Below are positions 17,031 through 25,882 of a DNA stretch of 50,292 nt, piece by piece. Position 1 is the stretch's first letter. Each line of letters opens with the position of its first letter. The stretch covers positions 581-50,872 of the forward strand of contig DEFA01000052.1 in the NCBI GenBank assembly GCA_002350525.1. Reading direction: 5' to 3'. Source of the DNA: Lachnospiraceae bacterium UBA2864 (GTDB lineage Bacteria; Bacillota; Clostridia; Lachnospirales; Lachnospiraceae). The notes beneath the pieces are model-generated. The model worked only from the letters and a program-made list of their open reading frames with translations. It ran no database searches and was not told the DNA's origin. Position numbers and translations under genes: made by a program.

Positions 17031-18092
17031 ATGTCAGCAGTATGGGAACAGAATGTAAGACGGGTAGTGCCTTACGTAGCCGGTGAGCAGCCGACTGATA
17101 AGAATATCATTAAGCTTAATACAAACGAGAATCCTTACGGGCCTTCTCCGAAGGTTCAGGAACTTGCAGATCATATGGATTCCGATATTTTTAAGAAATA
17201 TCCGGATCAGACTGCCGGAGATCTTGTAAGAGCTCTTGCGAAGTATCATGGATTTAAGCCTGAGGAAATATTTGTCGGTGTCGGTTCGGATGATGTTCTT
17301 GCCATGTGTTTTATGACATTTTTTAATTCAGACAAAGAAATCCTCTTTCCGAATATAACTTATTCTTTTTATCCCGTATGGGCGGAAATGCTCAGAATTA
17401 AATACAGAACGGTTCCTCTTGATGAACAGTTTAATATCAGACCGGAAGACTATAAAGCCCCAAACGGCGGTATAATATTCCCAAATCCGAACGCACCTAC
17501 AGCAATACTTGCTTCAAGAGAGGTTGTTGAAGATATAATTGCATCAAACAGAGACAGTATCGTTATAGTTGACGAGGCCTATATTGATTTTGCTGAGGAA
17601 GGTTCTTCCGTTATAGACCTTACGCGTAAATATGATAATCTCATAGTTGTTAGAACATATTCCAAATCAAGATCTATGGCAGGCCTCAGAATAGGATATG
17701 CCATAGCAAATGAAAAGCTTATAAAGTATATTAACGATGTAAAGTATTCTTATAATTCATATACGATGAATACTCCGTCCATAATTCTCGGAACGGCATC
17801 TGTTGAGGATGATGAATACTTTAAAGAAAAAATAGAGGCTATTAAGAAGACCAGAGAATGGTTTACAGAAGAGTTAAAGAAGCTTGGATTTAAGGTCCTT
17901 CCTTCAAGCGCAAATTTCGTATTTGCTTCTCCGAAAACGAAGACTGCTGCCGAGGTCTTTGAAGCAGCTAAGCAGGCAGGAATATACGTAAGATATTTCA
18001 AAGCTCCTTTAACAAAGGACTTTCTCAGGATCACGATCGGACTTGATGAAGAAATGAAAAAAGTGGTTGATTTTCTTAAAGGTTTTTGCTAA
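17031..18092 (+). CDS. hisC: Histidinol-phosphate aminotransferase
   Basis: A 353-residue PLP-dependent class I/II aminotransferase that converts imidazole-acetol phosphate to histidinol phosphate. Family marks are NTNENPYGPSP near the N-terminus, FPNPNAPT, VVDEAYIDFA, and the PLP-lysine segment RTYSKSRSMAGLRIGYA. The ATG at 17031 follows AAAGGAG with ideal spacing; an upstream TTG has no site. The gene is isolated from other his genes, and such stand-alone HisC-like enzymes may also act on aromatic amino acids. The next gene begins about 50 bases downstream. Confidence 0.9.
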   Translation: MSAVWEQNVRRVVPYVAGEQPTDKNIIKLNTNENPYGPSPKVQELADHMDSDIFKKYPDQTAGDLVRALAKYHGFKPEEIFVGVGSDDVLAMCFMTFFNSDKEILFPNITYSFYPVWAEMLRIKYRTVPLDEQFNIRPEDYKAPNGGIIFPNPNAPTAILASREVVEDIIASNRDSIVIVDEAYIDFAEEGSSVIDLTRKYDNLIVVRTYSKSRSMAGLRIGYAIANEKLIKYINDVKYSYNSYTMNTPSIILGTASVEDDEYFKEKIEAIKKTREWFTEELKKLGFKVLPSSANFVFASPKTKTAAEVFEAAKQAGIYVRYFKAPLTKDFLRITIGLDEEMKKVVDFLKGFC

Positions 18093-18145
18093 GGTTCAGA
18101 TACCCCTATAACGATGACATATATGCTTCCGTAACAGGAGGATAT

Positions 18146-18802
18146 ATGGATATTGTTAATAATTTATCAAAAGAAAATGTTTATCTGTCACTTGTAAATC
18201 ATGAGAGTTATAAAGATAAGCTGGTTGACAGGCCGACAAGGAGATTTCTGGATCTGAATGTTGTCTACAGCTTTTGGAGGCCGGATTCTTCGAATGAAGA
18301 TAAGTGGCTCGATAATAGTGACATGGAATATCTCGGGCTTACCGAAGAGGAGCTCTTCGAAATAGCTCTGAGTAATACCATGGAAGCGTATCCGCCCAAG
18401 TTCGCGAGACTCGAAGACATCATTAAGGATATGCTGAGTATATCCGATGATCCGCTTTACGATATTGAGTTTTCCGAAGACTGTAAGGTTCCCTTATATT
18501 TCTTCGGGAATAGCTCATGTATCAACGGGTCGGCCGTTATCATGTACCATGATATTCTGAAAAGACTGTCCGAGCTTTTTGAGGAAGGATTCTATATACT
18601 TCCATCAAGTATACATGAGTATCTGATCATAACCGAAAGCGGAATTGACAGTAATGAAGAATATCTGCTTTCGATGGTGAAAAGCGTGAACAGAAGTGTT
18701 CTGACACCTGATCAGGTTCTGTCGGATTCAGTATATCATTATTGTTTTAAATCAAATATCATATCGGTAATTTCATCGATAAATCTTGACGCTAATGCCT
18801 AA
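18146..18802 (+). CDS. DUF5688-like protein
   Basis: A 218-residue soluble protein without signal or membrane segments. The pattern MEYLGLTEEELFEIALSNT, the central FFGNSSCINGSAVIMYHDIL and the end VLSDSVYHYCFKSN resembles DUF5688 proteins, which are common as multiple copies in Lachnospiraceae and have no known function. The family name is given from memory of the pattern. The ATG at 18146 directly follows AGGAGG (short, four-base spacing); an alternative in-frame TTG at 18086 would overlap hisC and lacks a site. Probably co-transcribed with hisC. Confidence 0.7.
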   Translation: MDIVNNLSKENVYLSLVNHESYKDKLVDRPTRRFLDLNVVYSFWRPDSSNEDKWLDNSDMEYLGLTEEELFEIALSNTMEAYPPKFARLEDIIKDMLSISDDPLYDIEFSEDCKVPLYFFGNSSCINGSAVIMYHDILKRLSELFEEGFYILPSSIHEYLIITESGIDSNEEYLLSMVKSVNRSVLTPDQVLSDSVYHYCFKSNIISVISSINLDANA

Positions 18803-18813
18803 TTGTGATAAAG

Positions 18814-18819
18814 TATAAT
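18814..18819 (+). promoter_or_regulatory. Probable -10 element of the cold-shock gene
   Basis: A perfect TATAAT lies 55 bases upstream of the cold-shock gene start. No good -35 stands at the right distance; TTGACG at 18786 is 22 bases away. The transcript would have a leader of about 50 bases. Confidence 0.4.
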
Positions 18820-18874
18820 ACGTGTTCAGGGACGAATTATGAACATGAGTTTTATATTTGGAGGATTCACAAAA

Positions 18875-19078
18875 ATGGCAAAAGGTACTGTAAAGTGGTT
18901 TAACGGAGCTAAGGGATATGGCTTCATCACTGATGAAGAGGGAAAGGATGTATTTGTTCATTTCTCAGGTCTTAACATGGAAGGCTTCAAAACACTTGAA
19001 GAAGGTGCAGAAGTTGAGTTTGACGTTTCAGAGGGAGCAAAAGGACCACAGGCTACCAACGTTACTGTTATTAAATAA
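18875..19078 (+). CDS. Cold-shock protein (CspA family)
   Basis: A 67-residue single cold-shock domain that binds single-stranded RNA and DNA. RNP1 is KGYGFIT and RNP2 is VFVHFS; the start is the standard AKGTVKWFN. The ATG at 18875 is preferred over an in-frame upstream ATG at 18839 because TGGAGGA lies nine bases before it and the family begins here. The gene is short, strongly biased in codon use and followed by a strong terminator, as expected for an abundant monocistronic protein. Confidence 0.95.
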   Translation: MAKGTVKWFNGAKGYGFITDEEGKDVFVHFSGLNMEGFKTLEEGAEVEFDVSEGAKGPQATNVTVIK

Positions 19079-19114
19079 TCATATCTGAGAATTGATTTTA
19101 ATAAAGTGACCAAG

Positions 19115-19143
19115 AGGACTATTCGTAAGGATAGTCCTTTTTT
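19115..19143 (+). terminator. Rho-independent terminator after the cold-shock gene
   Basis: The stem AGGACTAT (19115-19122) pairs with ATAGTCCT (19131-19138) across an eight-base loop and is followed by six T residues. Confidence 0.9.
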
Positions 19144-19213
19144 AAAAGAAAATATAAGAAAAATTCATACGTTTATCTTAACTTTTCTTTAATACAATGA
19201 GTTGTCCGAGGCA

Positions 19214-19242
19214 TTGACAAAGGGACTCAAAAACAATAAAAT
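19214..19242 (+). promoter_or_regulatory. Sigma-A promoter of the TetR-response regulator pair
   Basis: TTGACA (19214-19219), a 17-base spacer and TAAAAT (19237-19242), about 55 bases before the TTG start at 19297. The rest of the gap 19144-19213 is A/T rich with nothing else recognised. Confidence 0.8.
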
Positions 19243-19296
19243 AAACCTATATGCGATTATGTCGCCGCGGTAAAATAATCAAAGGAGGATCGTCTC

Positions 19297-19917
19297 TTGA
19301 GAGAAGATTTTATATCTGTTCAGGACAGAATAATCTCTTCTGCTATTGACCTGATCAGTGAAGCAGGTCTGAGCTCACTGAATTTTGACAACATTTCCAT
19401 GAGAATCAATCTCTCCGGAGCTATGATATATAAATATTACAGTGATACGAATGAACTTCTTGTAGACGTGGTTAAGACTTATTTTAAATTTGATCATAGT
19501 ATATTTAAAACGATTAGTTCCAAAGAAGGAACCTTTCTTGACAAGATTATCATGTATGCGGATGCATACAGCTCTTATTACGAGAGCTATTACACGTTAT
19601 CTACTCTTGCACTTCAGTATGAAGAACTTCTTCATAACACTTATACAAGAGATACGGTCCTTGCAGGGATAAAGGGAAGAACGAGTTTTCTGAAAGACCT
19701 TTTTCAGGGAGCTATTGATAATCATGAAATAGCTGAGGACTTTTCGAGCGGAGAGCTTGCCAATGCACTGACGGGGATTACTATGATGTGCAAGCTTGAC
19801 AGAAGAGTAAATTACAGAAAAGGCCAATATAAAGCTCAGGTTATGGGGTATATAAGCAGATGGATTGAGTTTTTGAAGGTGGAGGTTAAGGATGAAGGTA
19901 TTAATAGCAGAGGATGA
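19297..19917 (+). CDS. TetR/AcrR-family transcriptional regulator
   Basis: A 206-residue regulator. The N-terminal helix-turn-helix is visible at about 10-55: IISSAIDLISEAGLSSLNFDNISMRINLSGAMIYKYYSD has the TetR pattern, broken here as IDLISEAGLSSLNF then GAMIYKYYSD. The C-terminal ligand-binding half is helical with no recognised subfamily. The start is TTG, about eight bases after a perfect AAAGGAGG. The gene overlaps the following response-regulator gene by 26 bases, so the two are made together. The ligand and targets are unknown; possible targets include its own promoter and nearby export genes. Confidence 0.88.
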   Translation: MREDFISVQDRIISSAIDLISEAGLSSLNFDNISMRINLSGAMIYKYYSDTNELLVDVVKTYFKFDHSIFKTISSKEGTFLDKIIMYADAYSSYYESYYTLSTLALQYEELLHNTYTRDTVLAGIKGRTSFLKDLFQGAIDNHEIAEDFSSGELANALTGITMMCKLDRRVNYRKGQYKAQVMGYISRWIEFLKVEVKDEGINSRG

Positions 19918-20287
19918 TATAGCAAGCGGAAAGTTTTTGTCAAAGCTGCTTTCCAGATTCGGCGAAGTAGTACTTGCCACAGACGGTATAGCTGCTGTGG
20001 ATGAGTTCGTTAAGTCCGTATCCGAAGGCAAAGAATTCGACCTTGTCTGTCTTGATATAATGATGCCGAAAATTGACGGATATAAGACACTGCAGTCTAT
20101 AAGAGATGCAGAGAGAAAGCTCGGTATTCCTAGAATATCCAGATGTAAGGTAGTTATGATATCGGCGCTTGATGAAGATTTTGACGCAGCATATGCAAGC
20201 AATGATTATGATGATTATATCTGCAAACCTATAGATATTATCAAGTTTGAAAACATTATAAAGAAACTTGGACTCCTTGATAATTAA
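19892..20287 (+). CDS. Stand-alone response-regulator receiver protein
   Basis: A 131-residue CheY-like receiver domain with no output domain. The acidic pocket is in LIAEDDIASGK, the phospho-acceptor aspartate in LVCLDIMMPKIDGYKTL, the conserved Ser/Thr position in VVMISAL, and the lysine in DDYICKPID. The start lies inside the end of the TetR gene, with GGAGG upstream. No histidine kinase is encoded nearby, so its partner must be elsewhere. The pairing with a TetR regulator is unusual. The next gene is rarA, 37 bases downstream. Confidence 0.9.
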   Translation: MKVLIAEDDIASGKFLSKLLSRFGEVVLATDGIAAVDEFVKSVSEGKEFDLVCLDIMMPKIDGYKTLQSIRDAERKLGIPRISRCKVVMISALDEDFDAAYASNDYDDYICKPIDIIKFENIIKKLGLLDN

Positions 20288-20294
20288 ATTATTC

Positions 20295-20310
20295 GTAAAC
20301 ATAAGTTTAC
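20295..20310. repeat. Palindrome GTAAAC-N4-GTTTAC upstream of rarA
   Basis: A perfect 6-bp inverted repeat with a four-base spacer (ATAA), 14 bases before the rarA start codon. No T-run follows, so it is not an obvious terminator. A TATAAT follows at 20317. It could be an operator; see findings. Confidence 0.5.
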
Positions 20311-20324
20311 AATCGGTATAATAT

Positions 20325-21656
20325 ATGGATTTGTTTGAATATATGAGACAGGAGGAGCAGAAAGTAAATGCTCCTCTTGCCAGTAGACTTAGACCGGACA
20401 CTATAGATGAGGTTGTCGGTCAGGAACATATTCTTGGAAAGGATAAACTCCTTTACAGAGCTATAAAAGCCGACAGACTTGGTTCTGTCATTTTTTATGG
20501 TCCTCCGGGTACAGGCAAAACGACTATTGCACAGGTTATAGCCAAAACCACAAAATCTGAATTCTGTGAGCTTAATGCTACGGCATCGGGCAAGAAAGAT
20601 ATGGAAGCTGTTGTGGCTAAGGCAAAAGAAAACCTTGGAATGTACGGTAGGAAGACCATTCTTTTTATTGACGAGATTCATCGTTTTAACAAATCCCAGC
20701 AGGACTATCTGCTGCCTTTTGTAGAGAACGGAACGGTGATACTTATCGGAGCAACAACGGAAAATCCTTATTTTGAGGTGAATAACGCTCTTGTTTCAAG
20801 ATCGACGGTTTTCGAACTTAAACCTCTGAGTAAAGAAAATATAAAGACTCTTATCAAGAGAGCGGTTTATGACCGCGATAAGGGAATGGGCATATATAAT
20901 GCTGAAATCACAGAGGAAGCCGCTAACTTCCTTGCCGATATATCCGAGGGAGATGCGAGACATGCGCTCAATGCGGTCGAACTTGGAATCCTGTCAACGG
21001 ACAGGAATGAAGAAACAGGAAAGATAGAGATAACTCTTCAGGTTGCCGAAGAGTGTGTTCAGCGAAGATCCATAAGATATGATAAAGACGGAGATAATCA
21101 TTACGATATCATATCCGCATTTATCAAGTCCATGAGAGGATCTGATCCGGATGCGGCAGTATATTATCTTGCAAAAATGCTGTACGGTGGGGAGAGTGTT
21201 ACATTTATAGCCCGAAGGATCATGATATGTGCCTGTGAAGATGTCGGAAATGCAGATCCTCAGGCTATTCAGGTGGCTACAGCCTGTTCTCTGGCAGTCG
21301 AAAGAGTCGGACTTCCGGAAGCGCAGATTATACTTGCTCATGCAGCTATATACGTTGCGAGTGCTCCGAAAAGCAATTCTGTAGTAAATGCGATATTTGC
21401 CGCGAATGATGCGGTTAAGAATATATCAGGAGCCGAAGTTCCTATGCATCTCAGGGATGCTCATTACAGCGGCTCCAAAGAACTCGGTCATACGGGTTAT
21501 AAATATGCACATGATTTCCCTAAGCATTTTGTCGAACAGCAGTATCTGCCTGATGCTCTTACGGGAATGAAGTTTTATGAGCCGTCGGATAATGGTCATG
21601 AAAAATATATAAAGAACTGGTTTAAGTATTTACGGAGTGAAGAGGATGAAACATAG
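20325..21656 (+). CDS. rarA: Replication-associated recombination protein RarA (MgsA)
   Basis: A 443-residue AAA+ ATPase acting at stalled replication forks. The N-terminus is the conserved MDLFEYMRQ followed by APLASRLRPDTIDEVVGQEHI. Walker A is GPPGTGKTT, Walker B is LFIDEIHRFN, sensor 1 is IGATTENPYF, and the C-terminal tetramerisation part includes SDPDAAVYYLAKML and ICACEDVGNADPQA. The start agrees with the family, but there is no visible Shine-Dalgarno site before it; the preceding bases are a TATAAT ending two bases before the ATG. A small membrane-protein gene overlaps its end. Confidence 0.95.
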   Translation: MDLFEYMRQEEQKVNAPLASRLRPDTIDEVVGQEHILGKDKLLYRAIKADRLGSVIFYGPPGTGKTTIAQVIAKTTKSEFCELNATASGKKDMEAVVAKAKENLGMYGRKTILFIDEIHRFNKSQQDYLLPFVENGTVILIGATTENPYFEVNNALVSRSTVFELKPLSKENIKTLIKRAVYDRDKGMGIYNAEITEEAANFLADISEGDARHALNAVELGILSTDRNEETGKIEITLQVAEECVQRRSIRYDKDGDNHYDIISAFIKSMRGSDPDAAVYYLAKMLYGGESVTFIARRIMICACEDVGNADPQAIQVATACSLAVERVGLPEAQIILAHAAIYVASAPKSNSVVNAIFAANDAVKNISGAEVPMHLRDAHYSGSKELGHTGYKYAHDFPKHFVEQQYLPDALTGMKFYEPSDNGHEKYIKNWFKYLRSEEDET

Positions 21657-21900
21657 TTTGTTCAGCAGAATCATGGCACTCCTTTCGGTTGTCATTATAA
21701 TAGGGCTTATCGGAGGAGTTGTATACTGCATAGTTACCGAAAGCGAACATCTCATGGCTATGATGTTCACGGCAATTATAGTTCCTCTTATTATATATCT
21801 TTTGGTGTGGCTTAAGAAGGTATTCAGTAATTCGAATGACAACGTAGAAGACAGAAAAGAAGATGAAGGAAGTACCGGAAAAGATGGAAAAAAAGAGTAA
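21646..21900 (+). CDS. Small two-span membrane protein
   Basis: An 84-residue protein with two hydrophobic segments (about 8-29 and 37-57) and a highly charged Asp/Glu/Lys tail. No family recognised. The ATG at 21646 is chosen over an in-frame GTG at 21637 because GGAG lies eight bases before it. It overlaps rarA by 11 bases and the next gene, an export adaptor, by about 38 bases. Its position at the head of the ABC export genes suggests a small accessory subunit, somewhat as YknW accompanies YknXYZ in Bacillus, though YknW is larger and unrelated in sequence as far as can be seen. Confidence 0.65.
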   Translation: MKHSLFSRIMALLSVVIIIGLIGGVVYCIVTESEHLMAMMFTAIIVPLIIYLLVWLKKVFSNSNDNVEDRKEDEGSTGKDGKKE

Positions 21901-23377
21901 AAAACCAATAGTTATATTAATAGTTATAATTTTACTTATTGCCGCGGGTGCGACTGCGGGCTACTTTTTGTGGTTTAAGGACAGAGGTACACAGGTAAAA
22001 AAAGACGGTAAACTGGTTTATGTCGAATCAGTTGAAAGCATTACCGGTGCGGGTTATCTCGGCCTTGAGACGAGATTTATGGGAATTGTCGAATCGCAGG
22101 AAACAAAGGGTGTCAATAAAGATTCTAACAAGACCGTTAAAGAGGTCTTTGTAAAAGTCGGCGACAGTGTAAAAGAAGGCGATGAACTGTTCATATACGA
22201 TACTCAGGAGATGGAGCTTCAACTTCAACAGCTTAATCTTGATCTTCAGGGAATCAATAACAGAATATCCAGTATATCCGCAAGTATAAATGATCTTTCC
22301 AATCAGCGTAAATCGGCTACTTCGGAAGATGAGAGATTGTCTCTTACAAGTCAGATAAACAGTTACAATGCAAGTCTTAACGAGGAACAGTATAATCTGT
22401 CCGTTAAAAATCTTGAGATCGAGAGACAGCAGGAAGCGATAGAGTCAGCAGCGGTTACTGCACCTATGGACGGTATGATCAAAGCCATTAATGAAAATGC
22501 ACAGGGATCGGATATGGGGTATAACAGTGCCGATACAAGCAATGCATTTATAACTATTATGGCTGAAGGTGATTTCAGAATAAAGGGAACCGTTACAGAA
22601 CAGAATATCTATTCACTTAATCAGGGTACTCCTGTCATTATCCGTTCAAGGCTTAATGATGATACCTGGTACGGTTTTATTACAAAAATCGATATGGAAC
22701 CGCAGAAGAATAACGGTGACATGGGGTATTATGATTCCGGAATGGGTGAAAGTGCATCCAAGTATTCCTTCTATGTAAATCCCGAAACAACAGAAGGTCT
22801 TATGCTCGGACAGCATCTCTATATTGAAATCGATAACGGCCAGGGTGAGCAGAAGGAAGGTATGTACATCCCTTCATATTACCTTATGAATGAAGAAGAC
22901 GGTTACTTCGTATGGAAGCAGGTTGATGATCATATTGAAAAGACTGCGGTTACAGTAGGTGACTATGATGAAAACACAGATTCTTACAATGTAACGAACG
23001 GACTTACAAACTCTGATTATATTGCATTTCCGGATGAAGGCATTGAGGACGGATGCCCGGTTACTACTGACTACGAGGAATACATGGAGCAGTTTGACGG
23101 TGAAGAAGGCTATGAAGATGGCGGCTTCGGCGGTGAAGGAGAAGGCTTCGGCGGCGAAGGAGAAAGCTACGAAGATGATGGCTTAGGAGGTCAGGGTTAT
23201 AACGGAGTCGGAGGCGGCGGTGGCGTCGATCTGTACAGCCCTGAAGAAAACGGAAGCTCACCTGATAACGGAGCTGACGAAGAAACAACCTTCAGTACAG
23301 ACTATCTTACAGATGAAGAACTTATGCAGGATGTAATAATAGATGAAGATGTAATTCCAAACGAGAGCGGACAATAA
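21863..23377 (+). CDS. Membrane-fusion (HlyD/MacA-like) export adaptor 1
   Basis: A 504-residue adaptor. One N-terminal membrane helix (about 15-35) anchors it. Next come a half-lipoyl segment (VKEVFVKVGDSVKEGDELF), a coiled-coil hairpin (about 115-190), the second half-lipoyl (SAAVTAPMDGMIKAI) and a beta-barrel region to about 390. The tail (about 405-504) is unusual: very rich in Gly, Glu and Asp (GGFGGEGEGFGGEGESYEDD), probably disordered and acidic. The start could instead be the ATG at 21884, seven residues later; neither has a strong ribosome site. In Gram-positives such adaptors work with MacB-like ABC transporters at the cell surface. The ATPase gene follows after 40 bases. Confidence 0.85.
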   Translation: MKEVPEKMEKKSKKPIVILIVIILLIAAGATAGYFLWFKDRGTQVKKDGKLVYVESVESITGAGYLGLETRFMGIVESQETKGVNKDSNKTVKEVFVKVGDSVKEGDELFIYDTQEMELQLQQLNLDLQGINNRISSISASINDLSNQRKSATSEDERLSLTSQINSYNASLNEEQYNLSVKNLEIERQQEAIESAAVTAPMDGMIKAINENAQGSDMGYNSADTSNAFITIMAEGDFRIKGTVTEQNIYSLNQGTPVIIRSRLNDDTWYGFITKIDMEPQKNNGDMGYYDSGMGESASKYSFYVNPETTEGLMLGQHLYIEIDNGQGEQKEGMYIPSYYLMNEEDGYFVWKQVDDHIEKTAVTVGDYDENTDSYNVTNGLTNSDYIAFPDEGIEDGCPVTTDYEEYMEQFDGEEGYEDGGFGGEGEGFGGEGESYEDDGLGGQGYNGVGGGGGVDLYSPEENGSSPDNGADEETTFSTDYLTDEELMQDVIIDEDVIPNESGQ

Positions 23378-23417
23378 AGATCAGACATAATTAAAGCATA
23401 AAGGAGTAATTCGTAAT

Positions 23418-24149
23418 ATGCTTCTGGAATTAGCAGGAATATACAAAAACTACATACAGGGCGGAATGGATGTTCCGGTTCTGAAAGATATAAATCTGAA
23501 TATTGATGAAGGCGAATATGTAGCCATTATGGGTCCGTCGGGTTCCGGTAAATCAACGCTCATGAATATAGTCGGATGTCTTGATAAACCTACCGAAGGT
23601 ACATTTCTATTAGATGGCGAAGATATCAGTAAGATGAATGATAAACGTCTTTCTGCTATCAGAAACAAATATATCGGCTTTGTTTTTCAGAATTTTAATC
23701 TGTTACCAAGGCAGTCAGCACTTCAAAATGTTGAACTGCCTCTTCAGTATGCCCACGTTCCGAGAAGAGAAAGAAAGGTTCTTTGCAAGGATGCGCTTGT
23801 TAAGGTCGGTCTTGAAGACAGAATGTACTTTAAACCTACTCAGCTTTCGGGTGGACAGAAGCAGAGAGTTGCAATAGCAAGAGCTATGGTTAACAGTCCT
23901 AAGATTCTGCTTGCCGATGAGCCTACCGGAGCTCTCGATTCCAAATCCGGTATACAGGTTATGGAACTTTTCAGAAAGCTTAATTCAGAAGGGGTTACTG
24001 TTATAATGATCACTCATGCAAGGGAAATAGCTGAGCATGCAGACAGAATAATATCCATATTCGACGGTGAGATAACAAGTGATTCCGATAATATAGCGGA
24101 TGTTGATGCAGCATTTAAGGCATCACCTGATTTTGGAGGAAATGTATGA
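23418..24149 (+). CDS. ABC transporter ATP-binding protein (MacB/LolD type)
   Basis: A 243-residue ABC ATPase. Walker A is MGPSGSGKST, the Q-loop region is IGFVFQNFNLLP, the signature is LSGGQKQRVAIARAM, Walker B is ILLADEPTGALDS and the switch histidine is in MITHARE. The sequence type (FQNFNLL, DEPTGALD) is that of the MacB/LolD/FtsE export group. AAAGGAG precedes the ATG. It ends overlapping the second adaptor by four bases (ATGA). It should pair with the permease at 25883. Confidence 0.93.
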   Translation: MLLELAGIYKNYIQGGMDVPVLKDINLNIDEGEYVAIMGPSGSGKSTLMNIVGCLDKPTEGTFLLDGEDISKMNDKRLSAIRNKYIGFVFQNFNLLPRQSALQNVELPLQYAHVPRRERKVLCKDALVKVGLEDRMYFKPTQLSGGQKQRVAIARAMVNSPKILLADEPTGALDSKSGIQVMELFRKLNSEGVTVIMITHAREIAEHADRIISIFDGEITSDSDNIADVDAAFKASPDFGGNV

Positions 24150-25864
24150 AGAAGTTTTTGATAACAATTCTCATATTGGCTTTCCTCGTTGGCGGAGGTG
24201 CACTTGGAGCATATATTTACAGAAGCAATAAGAGAAATTCGAATCCTGTAAATGTTTATTCTGTATCCAACTGGCTGGGAAACTACTATGATATGGAAAC
24301 ATCACTCAGTGGAAACATAGTTCTGAGTGATGAGCAGACAGTATATATTGAAAGAGATAAGATAATTAAAGAAATTTATGCCACACCGGGTGACGCGGTA
24401 AAAGTCGGAGATGTTCTTCTTGAATATGATACTACGCAGGAACAGCTGAAGCTTAATACAATGATTGCCGAACTTGCTGTTTCAGAGACAAATGTTAAGC
24501 TTGCCAATAATCAGCTGGCAAAGCTCCAGAGTACGACACCGATCCCTGATGATTCGGAGATTCCTGAGACTGAAGCCGAGAAGAGGGTAAGGGAAGCTGA
24601 TGAAGCTTTACAGAAAGCTCAGGATGAGGCAATACAGCCCGCAATCGATGAGGCAGATGCTGAAGCAACGGCCCTTGAAAGAGCTGAAAACCTTAAAGAT
24701 ATTGAAGCTGACTTTTATGAATTAAGAACTGAAAGATATAAAGCGAAGAAAGCTTGGTATGATTTTCTGGGAAAGGAAATGGATGAGGAGGATCCTGATA
24801 AGGATAAAACCGAAGAACCAACTGAAGAAAATACTGAAGCCACAACCGAAGTTTCGACCGAAGAGCTTACGGAAAATGATCGAATAAGAGAAGAAACAAG
24901 ACTTAAAACCTTATTTGTAAAGGCTGATGAAGATTATAAAAATGCTTCCGAGGATTATAATAACGCAACAACAGCATTTGAAGATGCACAGAATAAATAT
25001 CTTGAAGCTCAGAAAAAAAGCGAGGAAGCTCAAAAAAAAGTCGAAGAAGCTCAGAAGAAGTATGATGAAGCTTTTGAGGCTCAGCAGAAGGAGTACGAGG
25101 AACAGATGGAGAATCCTACTCCCGTATATACTGAATCCGAGTTAAAACGTGCTATAAGGCTTAAGAATGAAGAAATTAAAGACCTTAACCTTTCGATTGC
25201 TAATCAGAATCTTGCTATCAAGAGACAGCAGAATATCATTGATAAGGGTAAGGTTGTTTCGGAACTTGACGGTACCATTCAAATCTGTGATATCTCGGAA
25301 GAAGCTATTTCCGGAGGACAGCCGGCAATCGTTGTCAGTGCTGAAGGCGCCTATTCCGCAAAGGTCAGTGTGGATGAGTTCAGTCTTGATGAGATTCAGA
25401 TCGGTGATGAAGTGACGATTCTTTCGTATGATACGGGAAATACTTACTTCGGTAAAGTATCAAAGAAGTCTGAAGCTCCGACAAACGATTCATATAATTA
25501 CTATGAATATACTGCTTCCTCCTATCCGGTAACTGTTGTTATTGAAGGCGGAGAAGATCTGGCCGAAGGAATGTGGGTTGAAGTTACACCAAGCAGTGAT
25601 TTTGCCTGGGATGCAAAAGCGAATGAGATAGTACTTCCGCTTGCTTTATGTAAGAAGGAGAACGGCGGATACTATGTTATGAAGCGTGACGGAGACAGAC
25701 TTAAGAAGCAGTACATTTCAACCGGAAAGATATATTGGGGACAATATATAGTTGTTAAATCCGGACTTAATTCCGGTGACTTTATAGCATTTCCTTATGA
25801 AAAGGATGCGGTTGAAGGAAAAGTATGTAAAGAGGCAGATTTAAGCGATCTTTACGGTTACTAA
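24146..25864 (+). CDS. Membrane-fusion (HlyD-like) export adaptor 2
   Basis: A 572-residue second adaptor, clearly different from adaptor 1. An N-terminal membrane helix (about 5-25) is followed by a half-lipoyl (IIKEIYATPGDAVKVGDVLLEYD). A long helical coiled-coil hairpin (about 105-385) is broken by a Glu/Thr-rich linker (EEPTEENTEATTEVSTEEL) and contains AQKKSEEAQKKVEEAQKKYD repeats. The second half-lipoyl (VVSELDGTIQICD) and beta-barrel domains close the protein. GGAGG precedes the ATG, and translation is coupled to the ATPase gene. Two adaptors for one ATPase and one permease is not the usual arrangement; they may form mixed or alternative complexes. Confidence 0.85.
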   Translation: MKKFLITILILAFLVGGGALGAYIYRSNKRNSNPVNVYSVSNWLGNYYDMETSLSGNIVLSDEQTVYIERDKIIKEIYATPGDAVKVGDVLLEYDTTQEQLKLNTMIAELAVSETNVKLANNQLAKLQSTTPIPDDSEIPETEAEKRVREADEALQKAQDEAIQPAIDEADAEATALERAENLKDIEADFYELRTERYKAKKAWYDFLGKEMDEEDPDKDKTEEPTEENTEATTEVSTEELTENDRIREETRLKTLFVKADEDYKNASEDYNNATTAFEDAQNKYLEAQKKSEEAQKKVEEAQKKYDEAFEAQQKEYEEQMENPTPVYTESELKRAIRLKNEEIKDLNLSIANQNLAIKRQQNIIDKGKVVSELDGTIQICDISEEAISGGQPAIVVSAEGAYSAKVSVDEFSLDEIQIGDEVTILSYDTGNTYFGKVSKKSEAPTNDSYNYYEYTASSYPVTVVIEGGEDLAEGMWVEVTPSSDFAWDAKANEIVLPLALCKKENGGYYVMKRDGDRLKKQYISTGKIYWGQYIVVKSGLNSGDFIAFPYEKDAVEGKVCKEADLSDLYGY

Positions 25865-25882
25865 GAATGAAAGAGTGATAAT

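Noticed and set aside
20306..20322. TTTACA and TATAAT before rarA as a complete promoter
   Set aside because: The two hexamers are only five bases apart, too close to act together.
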